Below, one piece after another: positions 22,327 through 34,830 of a stretch of DNA of 64,000 nucleotides; within the stretch, counting starts at the first letter, position 1, and the number at the start of each line of letters is the position of its first letter. The notes beneath the pieces were generated by a model, which searched no databases, was not told where the DNA came from, and saw only the letters and a list, made by a program, of their open reading frames with translations. This stretch comes from Cavia porcellus (lineage: Eukaryota > Chordata > Mammalia > Rodentia > Caviidae): positions 81,572,044-81,636,043 of the forward strand of contig NW_026947486.1 of assembly GCF_034190915.1 (NCBI RefSeq), written 5' to 3'. A program made the position numbers and the translations under genes.

Positions 22327-23045
22327 CAAATAGGCTGTAGCAAATTATCAAGAAGATTATACACCATGACCAAGTGGGATTCATCCCAGGCATGCAGGGA
22401 TGGTTCAATATACATAAATCAATACATGTAATCCACCACAACAATAAAGCCAAAAGTATGAATCACATGGTCATTTCTATAGATGCAAAAAAGCTACTGA
22501 TAAGGTCTAAATTCATTTATGCTTAGAACCTTACAGAAAATTGGAATAGATGGCCTTTACTCAATACAATAAAGGCCACGTATGACAAACCAACAGCTAG
22601 TATCATACTAAATGGCCAAAAATTGAAGGCCTTTACTTTAAAATCAGGCACAAGTCAATGATGTCCCTTATCACTGCTCCTGTTTAATATAGTACTGGAA
22701 ATACTAGCCAGAGCAATTAGACAAGAGAGAGAAATAAAAGGGGTAAAGATAGGAAAAAAAGAAGTTAAGCTATCACTATTTGCAGAAGATATGACACTCT
22801 ACATAGAAGACCCCCAATCGCCATTGAAAGACTTTTAGATATAATAAATAAATTCAGCAATGTAGCTGGATACAAAATCAATACTAAAAAATCAATAGCA
22901 TTCCTATACACTAACAAGAAAATCACAGAGAGAGAAATAAGGGAAGCTACACCCTCCACACTAGCAACCAAAAAAATGAAATATTTAGGAATTGCTCTCA
23001 TGAAAGAAGTGAAAGACCTATACAGGGAAAATTATAATACACTGA

Positions 23046-24815
23046 AAAAAAGAGATTTGACAATTTCAAAGCTCATAGGGTCAATAATCCCACTGTTCCC
23101 AGCAGACTAACTAAAGCACATTTTATACTTGATGCCATGTTCTTGGATTCTGTTGTTTGCTCTGAACACAGGCTTTAGCAGATCGAGGTGGTCACATAGT
23201 GTCTCCTCTTTCAGGAGGTCTTGAAAACACGGGTGCAGCGTCTCAGGCCACAAGGAACACACGCTGGACAGTTCCATCTCTGAGCTTGGCCCATGCAAAC
23301 GCACTTCTAGGTCACCTTGAAAACTTCCACTTCCCATGGTTGCTGGAGGCCTGGCAGTGCTGACACCTGGAATATGTGCTAGAGCAACTGTCCTCTGTGG
23401 CTGTCTGAGCACCACTGTCCTGGCTGAGTTTCTTGCCAAGGAGCCCTTCAACTACAGGACTCCTAGTTACCACGGGTGGGAAGGAGCAGGCAGTTCTGTG
23501 CCCCTCCTTGCTCTGGCTCTGTACATCTCCATCCCTTCGATGGCAGGCCAAGGACACTCAGCCATGAAGCCCAATCTTCAGGGAAAGGGCCTCCTTCTGT
23601 GCATTCCTCTTGAGACACTCTGTCCTGGTTCTCTATTCTCTCCCCTTCGGATGGGGCCATGCTGCAACCAGGATCCACTTGTGACCCTCATGCTTTGTGG
23701 GCTTTATGTGGAGAGCCCAGCGTGACACTTTTGTGAGGAAGGAATGGCCTTCAGGTTATGCACACACTGAGCATCCTGGCAGCCACAAGGCAGAGACAGG
23801 GGAAGGCGATGTGCAGCTGCCAAGCCAGGGAGAAGAAGAGCAGCAGGCAGGTCATCCCTTGAAGAAGACCAGCTAAGGAGCCAAGCATGGTGGCTCATGG
23901 CTATAATTCCAGTACCCGGGAGGGTCAGGCAGGGGAGTCCCTGTGACTGTGAGGTCAACTTGACTACTCAGTGAGTTCAGTGACAGGCTGAACTACCTAT
24001 GGGACCCCATGTAAATACATGCATAGGACACAGAACCATAGGAACAGGCAGCACCAGAGCAGGAGAGCTGCCCAGCCAGGCTACACACACTGCGACCACA
24101 TAGAGATGCTCTCCCTGCAGGCCTGCCCTCCCGGCTGCTTCTGCACCCCCCACCACCTGGCCCCCCCGCACTGTCCCTGGCCTCCTGGGGTGCCTGCCTC
24201 TTTCAATGAGTTTGTAAAGTTCATCTGTCCAAAACCACTCCTGCTCCCCTGGCTGCCTCCCTGAAATACTACCCACCTGCCCTCGCCCTCTCACCACCCA
24301 GCTTCCCACAGCCCTGCAGCATCTCTGGGCCAGCTCTGATGCAGGATTTCTTCTCCCCTGGGTCTTCTCTTCCACTTCCCATATCAAAACATCCTGTCTT
24401 TGTACCTGTGTTGAAATTACCTGTGTGTCTGCCTTGTGTTATAAGCAACCGTGTTGCACATGGTTGACAATGACAAGCATGAAAAGAGGGGGAAAACAGG
24501 AATCAAAAGTAGACAAAGAGAAGATTCTTGGGTTTTGAGTATGAGAAAATTTAATTTCCATTCTATCCTTCTCTTAGAGGCTCTGATTTATTTGAAAGCT
24601 GTGATTTGTGGGGCTGCAGGGGTAACAATCATGCTGCCAGGGCCCGAATGCTACTTCCTCGATCCATTTTGTCCCTTTTTTGTGAAACCCTGTGTAATCC
24701 TTGTTTGCCAGAGACAGCAATATGCTTTCACGTGGCATCTTTTTCAGTTATACAGTGCACAATATTGGCATGTGAATTTTGGGAACACAGAAAATCTCCT
24801 CCTTAAGATTTGTAT
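23046..24815. other. Delta duplicon, copy 2
   Basis: Opens with agatttgacaatttcaaagc, matching 44570 and 60020. It includes a B1 (23878-24010). Plus-strand frames such as 23336-23725 recur in other delta copies but are interrupted differently each time. No gene supported. Confidence 0.75.
23878..24010 (+). repeat. B1-type SINE
   Basis: Full 5' end (agccaagcatggtggctcat). Shared with 45388 and 60836. Confidence 0.85.
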
Positions 24816-24939
24816 TTCAGTAGACAGAAGCCACTGAGGTACTACTGATAATAAAATACAGACCATTGGACTCACAGCTCTACTCCTGAGCTCTGTCCTC
24901 GCTGATATTTGGGAATAATGGGCAAGAATGAGTGTGGCA

Positions 24940-25050
24940 CACTCAGCAGGCTGAGGCAGGAGGATCAGTGAAAGTTTGAGACCAGCCTGGGCTACAAAAT
25001 AAGATGAACACCAGCCTCAACTGCAGAGCAAGATCCTCTGTCAAAAAGGC
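24940..25050 (+). repeat. B1-type SINE
   Basis: Core caggctgaggcaggaggatc and 3' motif cagagcaagatcctctgtc. Confidence 0.75.
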
Positions 25051-25637
25051 AAATGCACAGGCACACGCACACACAGAATGAGTGTGACACTGATTAAGAA
25101 AAACATAAGATACCAACTTGTATGTGTATGTTGATGGTACAACGAGCCTGCTTCCTTAAGGGTTAATGCAGCACAAAAACAGCACTGACTTTTGCTCCAG
25201 GGTTTAACTGTGGCCCATAGACGGCATTTGCAAGGACAGTGAGTGACATGGGGCCTGCGGTGGAGAACATACTCTTGGGATTCTGGAACAAGGTGAAAAT
25301 CGCTTGAGAAAGACCTGGGCACAGACATGGGAATACTGAGTCCTTTCCAGGAAGGTTGGGTGTTTTCCTAGTGATGCTGTGACCCAACTGTGGGGCTTGA
25401 GTGTGAGGTCAGAGACTTTAGCTCCTTCCAGCAGAACCCTACGTGAGATGGGGAGGGGAAGAAAGGGCTGAGGAGCGGAACACAGCTAGTAGAATCAACC
25501 CATGGCAACTGATCCAAGGCTCAGGGGAGGGCACTGTCGCTAAGAGACTGGCTTCTTCGGAATGAATTCTCTATTTTCCCTGGCAAGCCACCATACTGCT
25601 CTAGACATACATTCCCTCATCTGTCAAAAGAAACAAG

Positions 25638-25790
25638 GCTGGGCATGATGATAAAAGACTGCAATCCCAGCACTCGAGAGACTGAGGCAGGAGGATCTCT
25701 GTGTGTCCCAGGACAGCCAAATTTACATAATGATTACAATGCCGCTATGAACTACACAGTGAGGCACTGTTTCCAAAAAACAACTGTCTC
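25638..25790 (+). repeat. B1-type SINE
   Basis: Starts ggctgggcatgatgataa and has agactgaggcaggaggat. It is followed by caactgtctccaaag and the GAA tract. Confidence 0.85.
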
Positions 25791-25796
25791 CAAAGT

Positions 25797-25898
25797 AGAA
25801 GAAGAAGAAGAAAAAGAAGAAGAAGAAGAACAAGAAGAAGAAGAAGAAGAAGAAGAAGAAGAAGAAGAAGAAGAAGAAGAAGAAGAAGAAGAAGAAGA
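25797..25898 (+). repeat. (GAA)n microsatellite
   Basis: About 100 bp of nearly pure GAA with two short interruptions. The poly-Glu frame across it is an artefact. The paralogue at 62802-63004 is twice as long. Confidence 0.95.
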
Positions 25899-27050
25899 CA
25901 GCAGACTGTTACTGAACATCCCCGAGAGGGTTTTACCCCCTATCTTGATTTAAGCCAGGTGTCTCCCAAAAGAAAAAGGCTTTCTGCCTGGTAAAGCAGC
26001 ATGACATGACAAACCCAATTCTGAGCCATCACTAATCTTGTACTGCAAGATCCATGAAAATTTATCTCACTGGCTAAACAATAACCATTTTGTGTGCGTT
26101 CCAAAAAGGAAACTGAGGGTGACTGTGCTAAGAAAAAGCTGCTGGTGAGGGAAGGATTCTCTTCCCTGGGGAGAACTCTACTGTCTGGCTTCATTGAAGA
26201 GAATGTTGGAAGAATCTCAGTAAACCCTGAGATAAAGGTAATTCTTCCCACAACTAAGTACTATCCTTAAGATGAGGAGTAAGGAGAAGGTCTCAGTGGC
26301 ATCTGACTCTGGATGGTGTCCCCTCAAATTATGTAATACTACATCAAGTACTGGGTTATAAGGCACAAAAGAAATTTTAAACCCTGCTATTCACAATGGA
26401 GAAGACTAGGAATGGGGTGTAGTTCAATGGTAGAGGACTTGTCCAAAATGCATGATGTCCGGGGTTTGACCTCGAGCAACATCCCTGCAAAATTCATCAA
26501 GGTCACAGGAGGAGAAATTCCATCGTGGCTGCCTGGTGCTCATAGGACCTTCAGAGCCGGGCACCAGAAAGCTCCTGGGCTCCAAAGCTGAGTAGTGCAG
26601 ACACAGGAACCAAGACCCACACACAGACACTCCTGCTTTAAGGACTGAGTTCTGTTCCTATGACCAGGATGTTCAAAGAATTGGTTTCCAAATGAGGAGC
26701 TGGGTAGAGGATGTGTGTTCCAATATTCAGACAAGGAAGTGCTCAGAGGAAACCCCAACTCCATGGCTTTGCTTTGACCTTCGGATCCTAGATGCGGTAC
26801 TGCAGCGTAAAATAGAACATAAAACTACAGTACTGCACTGTACGGTACACTCAGTAAAAACTACACCACTATATGAACAAGTGTGCTGCGTAGAAGAGAC
26901 ACTGGAGCTCTATGCAGAAGAAGTAAAAACGTGGACAAAAGGCACCCGGAAGTCAGAGCAGCCATTGCACAGGTGGGTCATTAAACGGGGAAGAGCCACA
27001 GAGCAAGGCAAAGTGAAGTGCAAACCACCAGACCAATTCCCCCATCAGAG

Positions 27051-28509
27051 GCTTTGAGAAAGCAAACTGCATCTTCCCTGGTACTCTGCACTGCTCCCAC
27101 TGCAGGGCCAGTGAACAGGCATCCTGGGAGAGGATCTAACCCCATGGGGGAAGGAGTCCAGCCCAGAAAGAATCATCCAGTGTTCACCTGTCCTAACTCT
27201 TAGCTCACTTGGAGACTGGATCATGGTCACCAAGATAGTCACCCACAGGAGCACCTGAGAAACTGAAAGTCAGAGAATCATTCAGAGATTCTTGATTGAC
27301 TTAGGACAAACAGGCCTTTGAGAACAAAAAGGAAAGGCCTCACAGAACACACAGCCACTCGCAGAGGGCACCTGCAGTCACCACTGTACCTTGTGTGTGG
27401 CCCTGCACTCACTGTCCCTTAGGACTGCACTTTCCACACTTCATGACCTTTAACATAAACCTTGCAGGACACACACACTGCCAAAGATTACCTGAAAGCA
27501 AAGGTACATCTCAGAACAACTTAATGCTTTAGCACAGCGGTAATCACCTCCACTAATTTTATCTCTACACTTCTAGTTTTACACAAACCAGAGGAGAACT
27601 CCTGCAGCCAGCAGTTGATTCCAAAGGCTGCTTTCCCAGGACCTGTCCTCATGGAGCCCATTCTCATTCTGGCTTTCAGTGGCTCTGGTGAAATGACCTG
27701 CTTTCAACTGGAAGGCACCAGGAAGTGGAGATCCACAACACGGCTCACAAAGAACAAGGACAAGATGAGGAGAGGTTCTCAGCATATCTGCAAGGTTGAA
27801 GAGCAGCAGGACCTCTGCTCCACATCTGCCCCTGGCACCCTATGTGCTCCCCAGCCAGGAGGACACCTGGCTGGGAAGCAGGTCTGGGAAGACAGGACAT
27901 GGCTGTGCCTCTGCCACCTTACCATTCACCCAGGAGTTACCATTTGAGGAACTGCTCTCAGAGTCCCAGGTTTCCACTGAACCCATCAGCCTTCGGAAGA
28001 CCCAACCCTGTGTGCACAGGGTGTCCTCTCACCAGGGACCTGCCTCCCCTCTCTTGCACACAGTGGAGGTCCCCATATGACAGCATACTGCTTAAGGAGC
28101 CTTGGTGGGGCTTCAGTGGACAAAGAATTAAGTATTAAGCAGTGACCATTAAAAAGTCACCATGGCACTTAGAAGACTGATGTCAAAGATCCCCTGAGGG
28201 TGACTCACCCAATGTGTCCTTCCCACCAGACTTTACAATGACATCTCCTAAACTAACTTCATCCAACTTAACTAACCCCTGAACAAACAGCAAAACACAC
28301 ATCCTGAGACTCATTTCTTTACCATAATAGGAATGCTACTGACATAACTGGAAGATGGGCATATAGAAATGGCCCAGCTGTCTGAGGCAACAAAAGATCT
28401 GGCCACAGCTGCTTCTTCATAAGGGTGACATTCTAGATCGGCACTTCCACAACAACCAATGGACTGTGATCCTAGGACTCAGGGGCTGCATTCCTGGCCA
28501 GTGCTTTCT
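27051..28509. other. 3' flank of gene C (exon 4 region duplicon)
   Basis: Paralogous to 47470-48957 and partly to 9010-9753. The AATAAA found downstream of gene D is not conserved here. No separate gene seen. Confidence 0.65.
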
Positions 28510-28551
28510 TCACATTCTCCTGTATTTGGCTCTCCGATTGCTAAACCAAAC
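28510..28551 (-). pseudogene. Gene C exon 4 relic
   Basis: After the acceptor GGCCTCAG it reads VWFSNRRAKYRRM then stop. Residue 50 is serine and N51 is kept. The tail of gene D is lost through a 1-nt deletion. Confidence 0.9.
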
Positions 28552-31500
28552 CTGAGGCCAGAGAGCAAACAGGACTGGGTGAGTACACAGTTGGTGTCAT
28601 TACAAAAGGCAAAAACACCTCAGGTAACTTCCTGTCCCAACAACACTTAGATTCCACCAAGAAGCCATTTTCTTGGGCCTTTTTCTAAATATCTTAGAAG
28701 GCTGGAAGGGATATTGGTGGAGGACCACAGCTTCAGTGTGCTCAGGGTCCTGAGATCCATTGCAAGCACTACATAAAAATGACTTAGGAACATGACACCA
28801 CACCTCCTCCTTCATCTAACCCCTAGTGTGCACCAGCTGTGTGCCCTGTGCAGGAACAGGCCTAGAAGGTGTCCCTGTGCTCTCCAGCTCACTACTCCTG
28901 AATGGTTTGCTCTCACTGTGGGATACAGCCCCAGGTGAAAAGTTGGTCCAGGACATGTTGTGAGCTCCAGGGCTCCTAAGCAGGTGAGGAAACAAATCAT
29001 CCTGACTGTTAACCTGACCATGCTCAGCTGTCTCCTGCCTCTCCTCATCAGAGGGAGCTCCACCAAGTGTGGGGGCGCTGGCATGGCACCCAGTGATCTG
29101 TAGGTAAAGTCGTAGGCAGGCAGAGAGTTCCCAGTTTAAAAATGCCACCTTCAGAGAGAAGTAAAGTACCGACAGGAGGGAATATGTGGGCCTCTTTGAC
29201 AGCAGCTCCATTCAAGGAAAGGTGAATCCTGTCACCCTTTGACAGCTAAAGGCGGCAGGGCAGGGAGTCCAGACACTGCTTTGATTTGCAGCATGAAATG
29301 TAAGAGAAAAGATGACACCAGCTCATCCTGAGTGAACTAAAATGTCTGAACATTGTCGCCCAACCTAGGCTTGAGGCCCGCCATGATCACCCATTCAGGG
29401 CTTTCCATGGGGGAAACGGGCCTCTACAGAATGCACACATAGGTTTACCACAGTGATGCAGGGGAAAGACAACAGCCATTGTCACTAGAGCCTTAGAGCT
29501 CTCTGCAAACTGCCACAGCCCTAAGACTCTCTAGGATGAGAACAAGGTCAGCTCACTGCATTTCATCAGCTCTTCCAGGGCTGATCAGTTGGCCAGGCAC
29601 CTGAGACCACACTGCCACACCTGGACAACCAAGCCCAGCCCTGGTTCCAAAGCACAAAAGTGCAAGTGCTTTCCTGGAAGAGCACAGTACAAGGTGGGAG
29701 GGACCATAGCTGCTCCCTTCCTGTGCTCTGGACCCCCTCTAATGCTCTCAGTTCTGGAGGATTCCCGGGGACTTAAACATTTGTGAAGCTCCCACACTGC
29801 AAACTGTAATGACACAAAGGGGTTTCTCTCCCTGACTATAACTGCTTCCCCACATCAATCCACCTCTCAAGAAGGCTATGGCAACAGGGCTGGTGTGCAC
29901 ATGATGCAGGTGTCCACTGGTGATCCCTGTATCTACACAGCAGTGTGCACAGCACACTGTCACGGGTGAGCTGACATCAGGTCTGTTTCTGGAGCCTGGC
30001 TTCTTGCTAGTCCTAGAACCCTGCACAGCAGAGGGGGGACCACTCGCAAGGTTCTTGGGAACTTCTGCCTGCAGAGATTGGACAAACTGACAACATTCCC
30101 TCCTTCCCTGGTTTGCTATGGACCCTGTTCCCTCAGGACTCCCGTCAGAGAGGTCAAAAACATGGTGGGGAGAAAGCCCCTCCACACCGGGATCCTGTGT
30201 CTTGGGAACTGTCAGGGACCCTGAGAAAATGCTCCCCACCCCCTCCACGCATCTCCCAGCTGGGACATCCTGTGTAGACCAGGCCTGTGCATTGGGATGT
30301 CAGCACTCAGTGTCCCGCTGGGCTGGGCTGCTTTCTTGGAGCCCCCTCACCACATGCTCAGCCCATTTCCCCACTGCTCTCTGTCATGCACTCTGCAACA
30401 GCGCTGCTGATGAGCTCATCCTGACTTTCTCACCCACGCCCTGCTGTTTATGCTGTATCTCCTGTGTTTTCCCATCTCACTAGATTTCCTCTGACCCCAT
30501 GGGCTACCCTCATGGTGCTCAGCACTGCCACAAGGAAGGTGACCTGCTGGAAATGATGTCCATTTCAAAGCAACTTTGAAATTAGGACCATGCCACCAAT
30601 TGTTGTACAATACCCACTCCCTCACCATTATACCCAAAAAGAAAAAGCACAGCTCTCCAGGATAAAAAAGTACTGTCAAAGAGGATTCACTAATGAATTG
30701 TGAACATTAAGGCATCTTTTGAATGCTTGAAATTTTTCTCTATCCATTTTCCACAGTTATCCAGACTTCATACCACAGCACTTTCCTTATTGCACTCTTT
30801 CCATGGATTTCTAAAGCCTACAGTCTTGTGCACTGCTCAAGCACATTCTGTCTATTTGGGAATGGTTCCACATGAACATTGAACTGTAAGCGGGGAAATG
30901 TAAATTGTGAGCTTCTACTTTCTGCTTACCTTGCCAAAACGTACAAAGAAAGGAAAACCAGGCAACTGAAGTTGCAGGCTAACGAACTTCAACGCTTTCA
31001 GCTCAAGGAGACATTTTTTTTTTTTTTTTACTCAGAGAATACTATATGTGGGCATTTAGTCTCTCCTCCCAGTACTTCTGAAGGTTAGGGTTAGAGAAAG
31101 ATCTCGGTGGTAGAGCCCTAAGCACTGTTATGTGATGTCGTGGGTTCTATGCCCAGCACCAAAAAGAAAATTGAAGGGGATAAAGATGCAGCCATCAAAT
31201 GATTCTCAACATACTCATGCTTGCATATCATCTTAGGCTTAGTTTCAAATAGTTTCCTACAACTGAATCCACCTTTAACCTTGCTAACCGCTGTACCCAT
31301 TTGCATACTTGCAATGTCAGGGTGAGTCCCAACATGACTGCATGCAGAAATGCACCCTAAAGCACACAGTTCTGACAGGAGGACAACGTGCTTAGAGAAT
31401 CCAGACATATAAACATTCCTCATTTACCACACGATGCCTGTGCATTTGGTTAGGCTGTGAAATGAGCTGTTGGCAAAGTGTGGAATTTTATATCGCATGT

Positions 31501-32118
31501 ACACTACCATATTCAGAGTAAAGGAGATGTGTTGTGAGGCCTTTGCTTTTATGTGCATGACTTTTACATGCAGTAATGGATAAGAGAACATCAAAACACG
31601 GTACCTTAAGGATGATCAGCAAACATTAAAGTATGCTAGGCAAAGAGTGCACTGCACAAGACGAAAACACTGAAGCTCTATAAAGAAAATGTAGGAAACT
31701 GTACCAAAACCAAACAGGCCATAAAGCCAAGCACAGTGCCCCAGGCCTAAGTCTAGTCATTCATCAGGTAGGCCATTAAATCAGGAGTATCTGCACACAT
31801 GTCTGTGTATTAAGGATGTGCCTGATTACTCCACTCTGTTTTCTTTGCCCAGATACACATTCCCTCTTCACACAGGATAAGAGAGGCACCTTGGTGTTTT
31901 GTTTTTCCTTTACAAAAGCATGATTTCTCTGGTAATGGAAAGGAACCACAAGCCCACGTCTACTCTTTTGATTTTCTCTCTAGGAGTCCTCCTAAATAAA
32001 AATCTTGCTTGCACAGTAAGATAGAACAAGAAATGACACCAGTTTCACAACGTCCAGAAAAAGCCATGTCCTGAAACACGATGGAGACTGGCTGCCCTGC
32101 CAATGGGCTGTTCTTGGA
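28552..32118. other. Gene C intron between exons 3 and 4
   Basis: Paralogous to 49114-52686. It contains a tRNA-derived relic (31095-31185) and a short poly-T run (31014-31029). Frames up to 166 codons exist on both strands, but none is maintained in the gene D intron. No embedded gene supported. Confidence 0.7.
31095..31185 (+). repeat. tRNA-derived SINE relic
   Basis: ctcggtggtagagcccta resembles an A-box half and gtgggttctatgccc a B-box half, followed by an A-rich end. The same relic occurs at 51648-51728. Confidence 0.6.
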
Positions 32119-32164
32119 CTTCACTCTGGATTCAGGCACACTCAGGACACTTGCAAGCTCCATT
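32119..32164 (-). pseudogene. Gene C exon 3 (46 bp, donor deleted)
   Basis: After CTCCACAG it encodes MELASVLSVPESRVK, the same peptide as gene D. The nine bases that include the GTCAGT donor in gene D are absent, so the exon can no longer be spliced normally on its 3' side. Confidence 0.9.
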
Positions 32165-32781
32165 CTGTGGAGACAAAACAACAAATGTTCCACGTTCAGT
32201 GATCTGGATGAGGCAGGCAGTGTTCTGCACGACTGGAATATCACACACCCACTGTGTGGTGCGCTGCACACTGCAATCACCCTCCCAGTGCCCCAAGAAT
32301 GTTTTTCTGCTTCCCTGAGAAAAAGGCCCTCATCAGCAATGCTGTCACCCCTCACAATACTTAAGGATCCCGTGTCAGGGATATTTTAATGCATTATATT
32401 GAGAAAGTATAACTTAAAGCAAAAGTCTATGATAAAGAAGAGTAGAAATTTTTACGTTATAGAAAACTATAACAAAATTTAAAAAAAATAAATACAATAG
32501 CAGGTTAGTACATTGCATAGTTATCCTCAAAGTAGTTTCAAAGTGCACAAGATGTTCCTAAAAATAATTCTCCAAATATTAGCACACTGTTTTTCAGTGA
32601 ACTAATAGAAATTACTATTATAACTATTTTGTTTGCTTCTTCTCCCTTCAATCCTTGCCCTTTTTCCCACTCTCATGCCTCTTTCCTTTTGACGAATGAG
32701 CAAATAGCACAAAAGTATCCCATTTTACCTGTCTCTGAGGAAATTTTATTTACAATAGAAGTTATGCAAACAAGAAATGCA

Positions 32782-32935
32782 AACCGAGCATGGTGGCCCA
32801 TACCCCGTAATCCCACAACTTTGGAGGCTGAGGCAGGATGCTCTGTGAACATTCAGAGCAGGCTGGGCTACAAACACTGTGAACTACATAGCAAGGGACT
32901 GTCTCAAAAAACAAGGAGAAGATGAACAAGAGGCA
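32782..32935 (+). repeat. B1-type SINE
   Basis: gagcatggtggcccatac at the 5' end, ggaggctgaggcaggatgct in the core. Orthologous in position to 2137 and 53360. Confidence 0.85.
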
Positions 32936-33060
32936 GGAAAAGAAGAAGAAGAAGAAGAAGAAGAAGAAGAAGAAGAAGAAGAAGAAGAAGAAGAAGAAGA
33001 AGAGGAGGAGGAGGAGGAGGAGGAGGAGGAGGAGGAGGAGGAGGAGGAGGAGGAGGAGGA
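32936..33060 (+). repeat. (GAA)n then (GGA)n purine tract
   Basis: About 63 bp of GAA followed by about 58 bp of GGA, uninterrupted purines on the plus strand. It lies in the gene C intron. Predicted poly-Glu/poly-Pro/poly-Leu frames here are artefacts. Confidence 0.97.
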
Positions 33061-34299
33061 GATACAAAAGGTTTTCTGAGTGAAAGATAAACATTTCTAT
33101 CAGTCAACAGATCAAGGCAAGACACTAAAAAGAAATCCACAGAAAGGAAGAAAGAATTTGCAAATCACAGCTCTTACAGAGACACAAAACCAAGACCCAA
33201 GTCAATGAGCAAAGCACACACACCAGGTTTGAGCATCAGAAAAGACTCAGTGAGACATTTCTCCAAAGAAGCTAGAGAGACAAGCAGGGAGCAGGAGGAA
33301 ATAGGCTCCAAATGACTTGTCTCTAACGTGCACCCCAACCACAGGGATGTCCATCACCCTATCATCTGTACCCCTAGCAAAGCCTGGGAAATAACAAGCC
33401 TGCTGAGCTCAGGGAGAAACCGGAGCTGTGGTCACTGCGAGAAGGAATGTCAGCTTCTGCAGCCTCTCTTGCTAACTGTCTGCTGAGGCCTCAAAGCAGA
33501 AACGGGGAATCCTATGATTCAGTGATTTCATTTTTGAGGATGTCTCCAAAACTCTGAAATCTGGATGATCACAGTTGTTTGTCAGGCAAGTTCACAAAAT
33601 CAACTATTCACAAAATCAACTTCAAATAAATGAGCAACAAGGTGGTTTATATGCAGGAAAATATTTCTTGCCATTTTAAAAGGAATAGCCATCACATGCT
33701 GAAGCGAGGCTGCACAGTGGGGTTATATGAACTGAAACAAGCAGGCACAAAAGCACTAACAGGCTGTGGTTGCACTTAGATCCAGTTTCTGAGAACTCAA
33801 ACTTACAGAAACAAAAATCTACAACATGATTGTTAGGAACTGAGGGGATGGGGGAAATGGGAGGCGTTTCAGGGGGATAGTTTGCTTTTGTAAGGTGTTG
33901 AATGTTCCAGAGATCTGTCTCACAGCAACGTGAACACAGCTGACACTGCTGACAACTAAACCATGACATGAAAATACCCAGCACTGCTGATGTCTATGCT
34001 TCACAGTAGTTCTCACAGCAAAGACATAGCATGTGCTCTCATACCACAAAATACAAACAAAATAAAGTGTAGTCTCCACCACCCAGTTTCCAGCCTGGAT
34101 TCACAACAATACTGCAAGAAAACTCTGAACTTGGTCCATACAAGGTGGCATCCAACTGAAGCACAAAGACAGGCAGGAGAACACCCTAGTGCTCTCAGCT
34201 CAAGAACAGAAAGACGGCAGCAGGAGAGAGAGAGAAAGTCAGCTGGAACAGAGCCCATTCCCCCTAAAGCCTGGGTGCACCCCCAAGACATCAGCTCAC

Positions 34300-34728
34300 C
34301 TCCTGAGGCCATCTGGGTACTGTGTGTCTTGGAAAACAGTTTCCAGTTCCTATACCTGCCTGTCTGTGAAGCTAAAATGCATTTTTCGTCGCCTTAGTGT
34401 GTTTCACTGTGGACCTCCGCATCTTCTGGATCCTGTGCGGCTAGCTGCAGCTGCTCAGGCTCTCTTCACTCTGATCTCTGTCACAGTGAGTGTCACCTCC
34501 CTGACTCATGTGGGTCAGGTTGTGGCTGTCCTCATTTTCGTGATCATCATCCAGGTGGCCCTCGAGTGGGTTGCCCGCTGCAAAGCCAGGAGCTCCTTCA
34601 CTGAAGTGGGCACCCTCGGCTGCTGCAGAGACATCTGGTGCAAGACCCGCACTGACTTCCTGTTCCCTGAACTCCGACCTGAGGGAGCGGGCACCACCAT
34701 CACGGCGCTTCTCTTCCATGGCCGCCAT
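34300..34728 (-). pseudogene. Gene C exon 2 (frameshift and nonsense)
   Basis: Starts MAAMEEKRRDGG at 34728, open to 34441, then out of frame. The homeodomain part (FSFTDRQV, then stop, then ELETVFQDTQYPDGLRR) ends at the kept donor AG|GTGAGC (34299). Confidence 0.9.
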
Positions 34729-34825
34729 GCGAGGAAGGTCACGCAGCCTCCTCCTCCACAAACCTGCTTCTTTGCACTATCTCTTGCGAATAGCCTCAAG
34801 GCTAAGGGTGGAACCTGAGGCTGCA

Positions 34826-34830
34826 ATTGG
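34826..34830 (-). promoter_or_regulatory. Candidate CCAAT box upstream of gene C
   Basis: Same position and context (ctgcaattgg) as in genes A and D. A GC/KLF-like aaggggcgtggcc follows near 34953. The promoter looks better kept than the coding sequence. Confidence 0.4.

Larger units (their letters stand above)
19216..23045 (+). mobile_element. LINE-1 B: 5' part present, 3' end removed at a duplicon boundary
   Basis: Starts with a 5' UTR-like region in which a motif (ctacctggacc, then gagctttgctgcccgagg) recurs about three times between 19220 and 19550, like degenerate monomers. ORF1 fragments follow from about 19597, then ORF2 from about 20698 with the endonuclease domain and part of the reverse transcriptase. 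It ends at 23045 within RT, where delta sequence begins without an A-tail or target duplication. ORF2 has a stop at about 21220, further stops, and FAED in place of the catalytic FADD (22779-22790). Not active. Confidence 0.88.
24816..27050. other. Alpha duplicon, copy 3
   Basis: The longest alpha copy with alpha copy 5. It contains B1 SINEs at 24940-25050 and 25638-25790, a GAA tract, a tRNA-like relic (26405-26510), and a right end (26560-27000) that is missing from copies 1 and 4. It includes the run tactgcactgtacggtacac (about 26831), which recurs near 63949. No gene recognised. Confidence 0.75.
32165..34299. other. Gene C intron between exons 2 and 3
   Basis: Holds the B1 at 32782-32935 with its long purine tail. 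Otherwise plain intron, aligned with 52733-54793. Confidence 0.75.
28510..34728 (-). pseudogene. Gene C: Rhox-like homeobox pseudogene (three exons kept, four lesions)
   Basis: Paralogue of gene D with the same three-exon layout (34300-34728, 32119-32164, 28510-28551). Lesions against gene D are: (1) a 1-nt loss in exon 2 near 34460-34465, giving a premature stop at 34441; (2) a nonsense change CAG to TAG at 34350-34352, at homeodomain position 14; (3) a 9-bp deletion that removes the exon 3 splice donor, so AAG is followed by TCCAAG; (4) a 1-nt loss early in exon 4 that brings a TGA right after YRRM. The start codon, exon 2 donor and exon 4 acceptor remain intact. A truncated N-terminal peptide could still be made, but no homeodomain protein can. 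An intronic GAA/GGA tract of about 125 bp is present. Confidence 0.92.

Noticed and set aside
34189..34818. 209-codon plus-strand frame, with similar frames at 3684-4187 and 54769-55386
   Set aside because: All three are the antisense of homeobox exon 2. The similarity follows from the conserved coding strand and high GC, and the frames differ in start and end.
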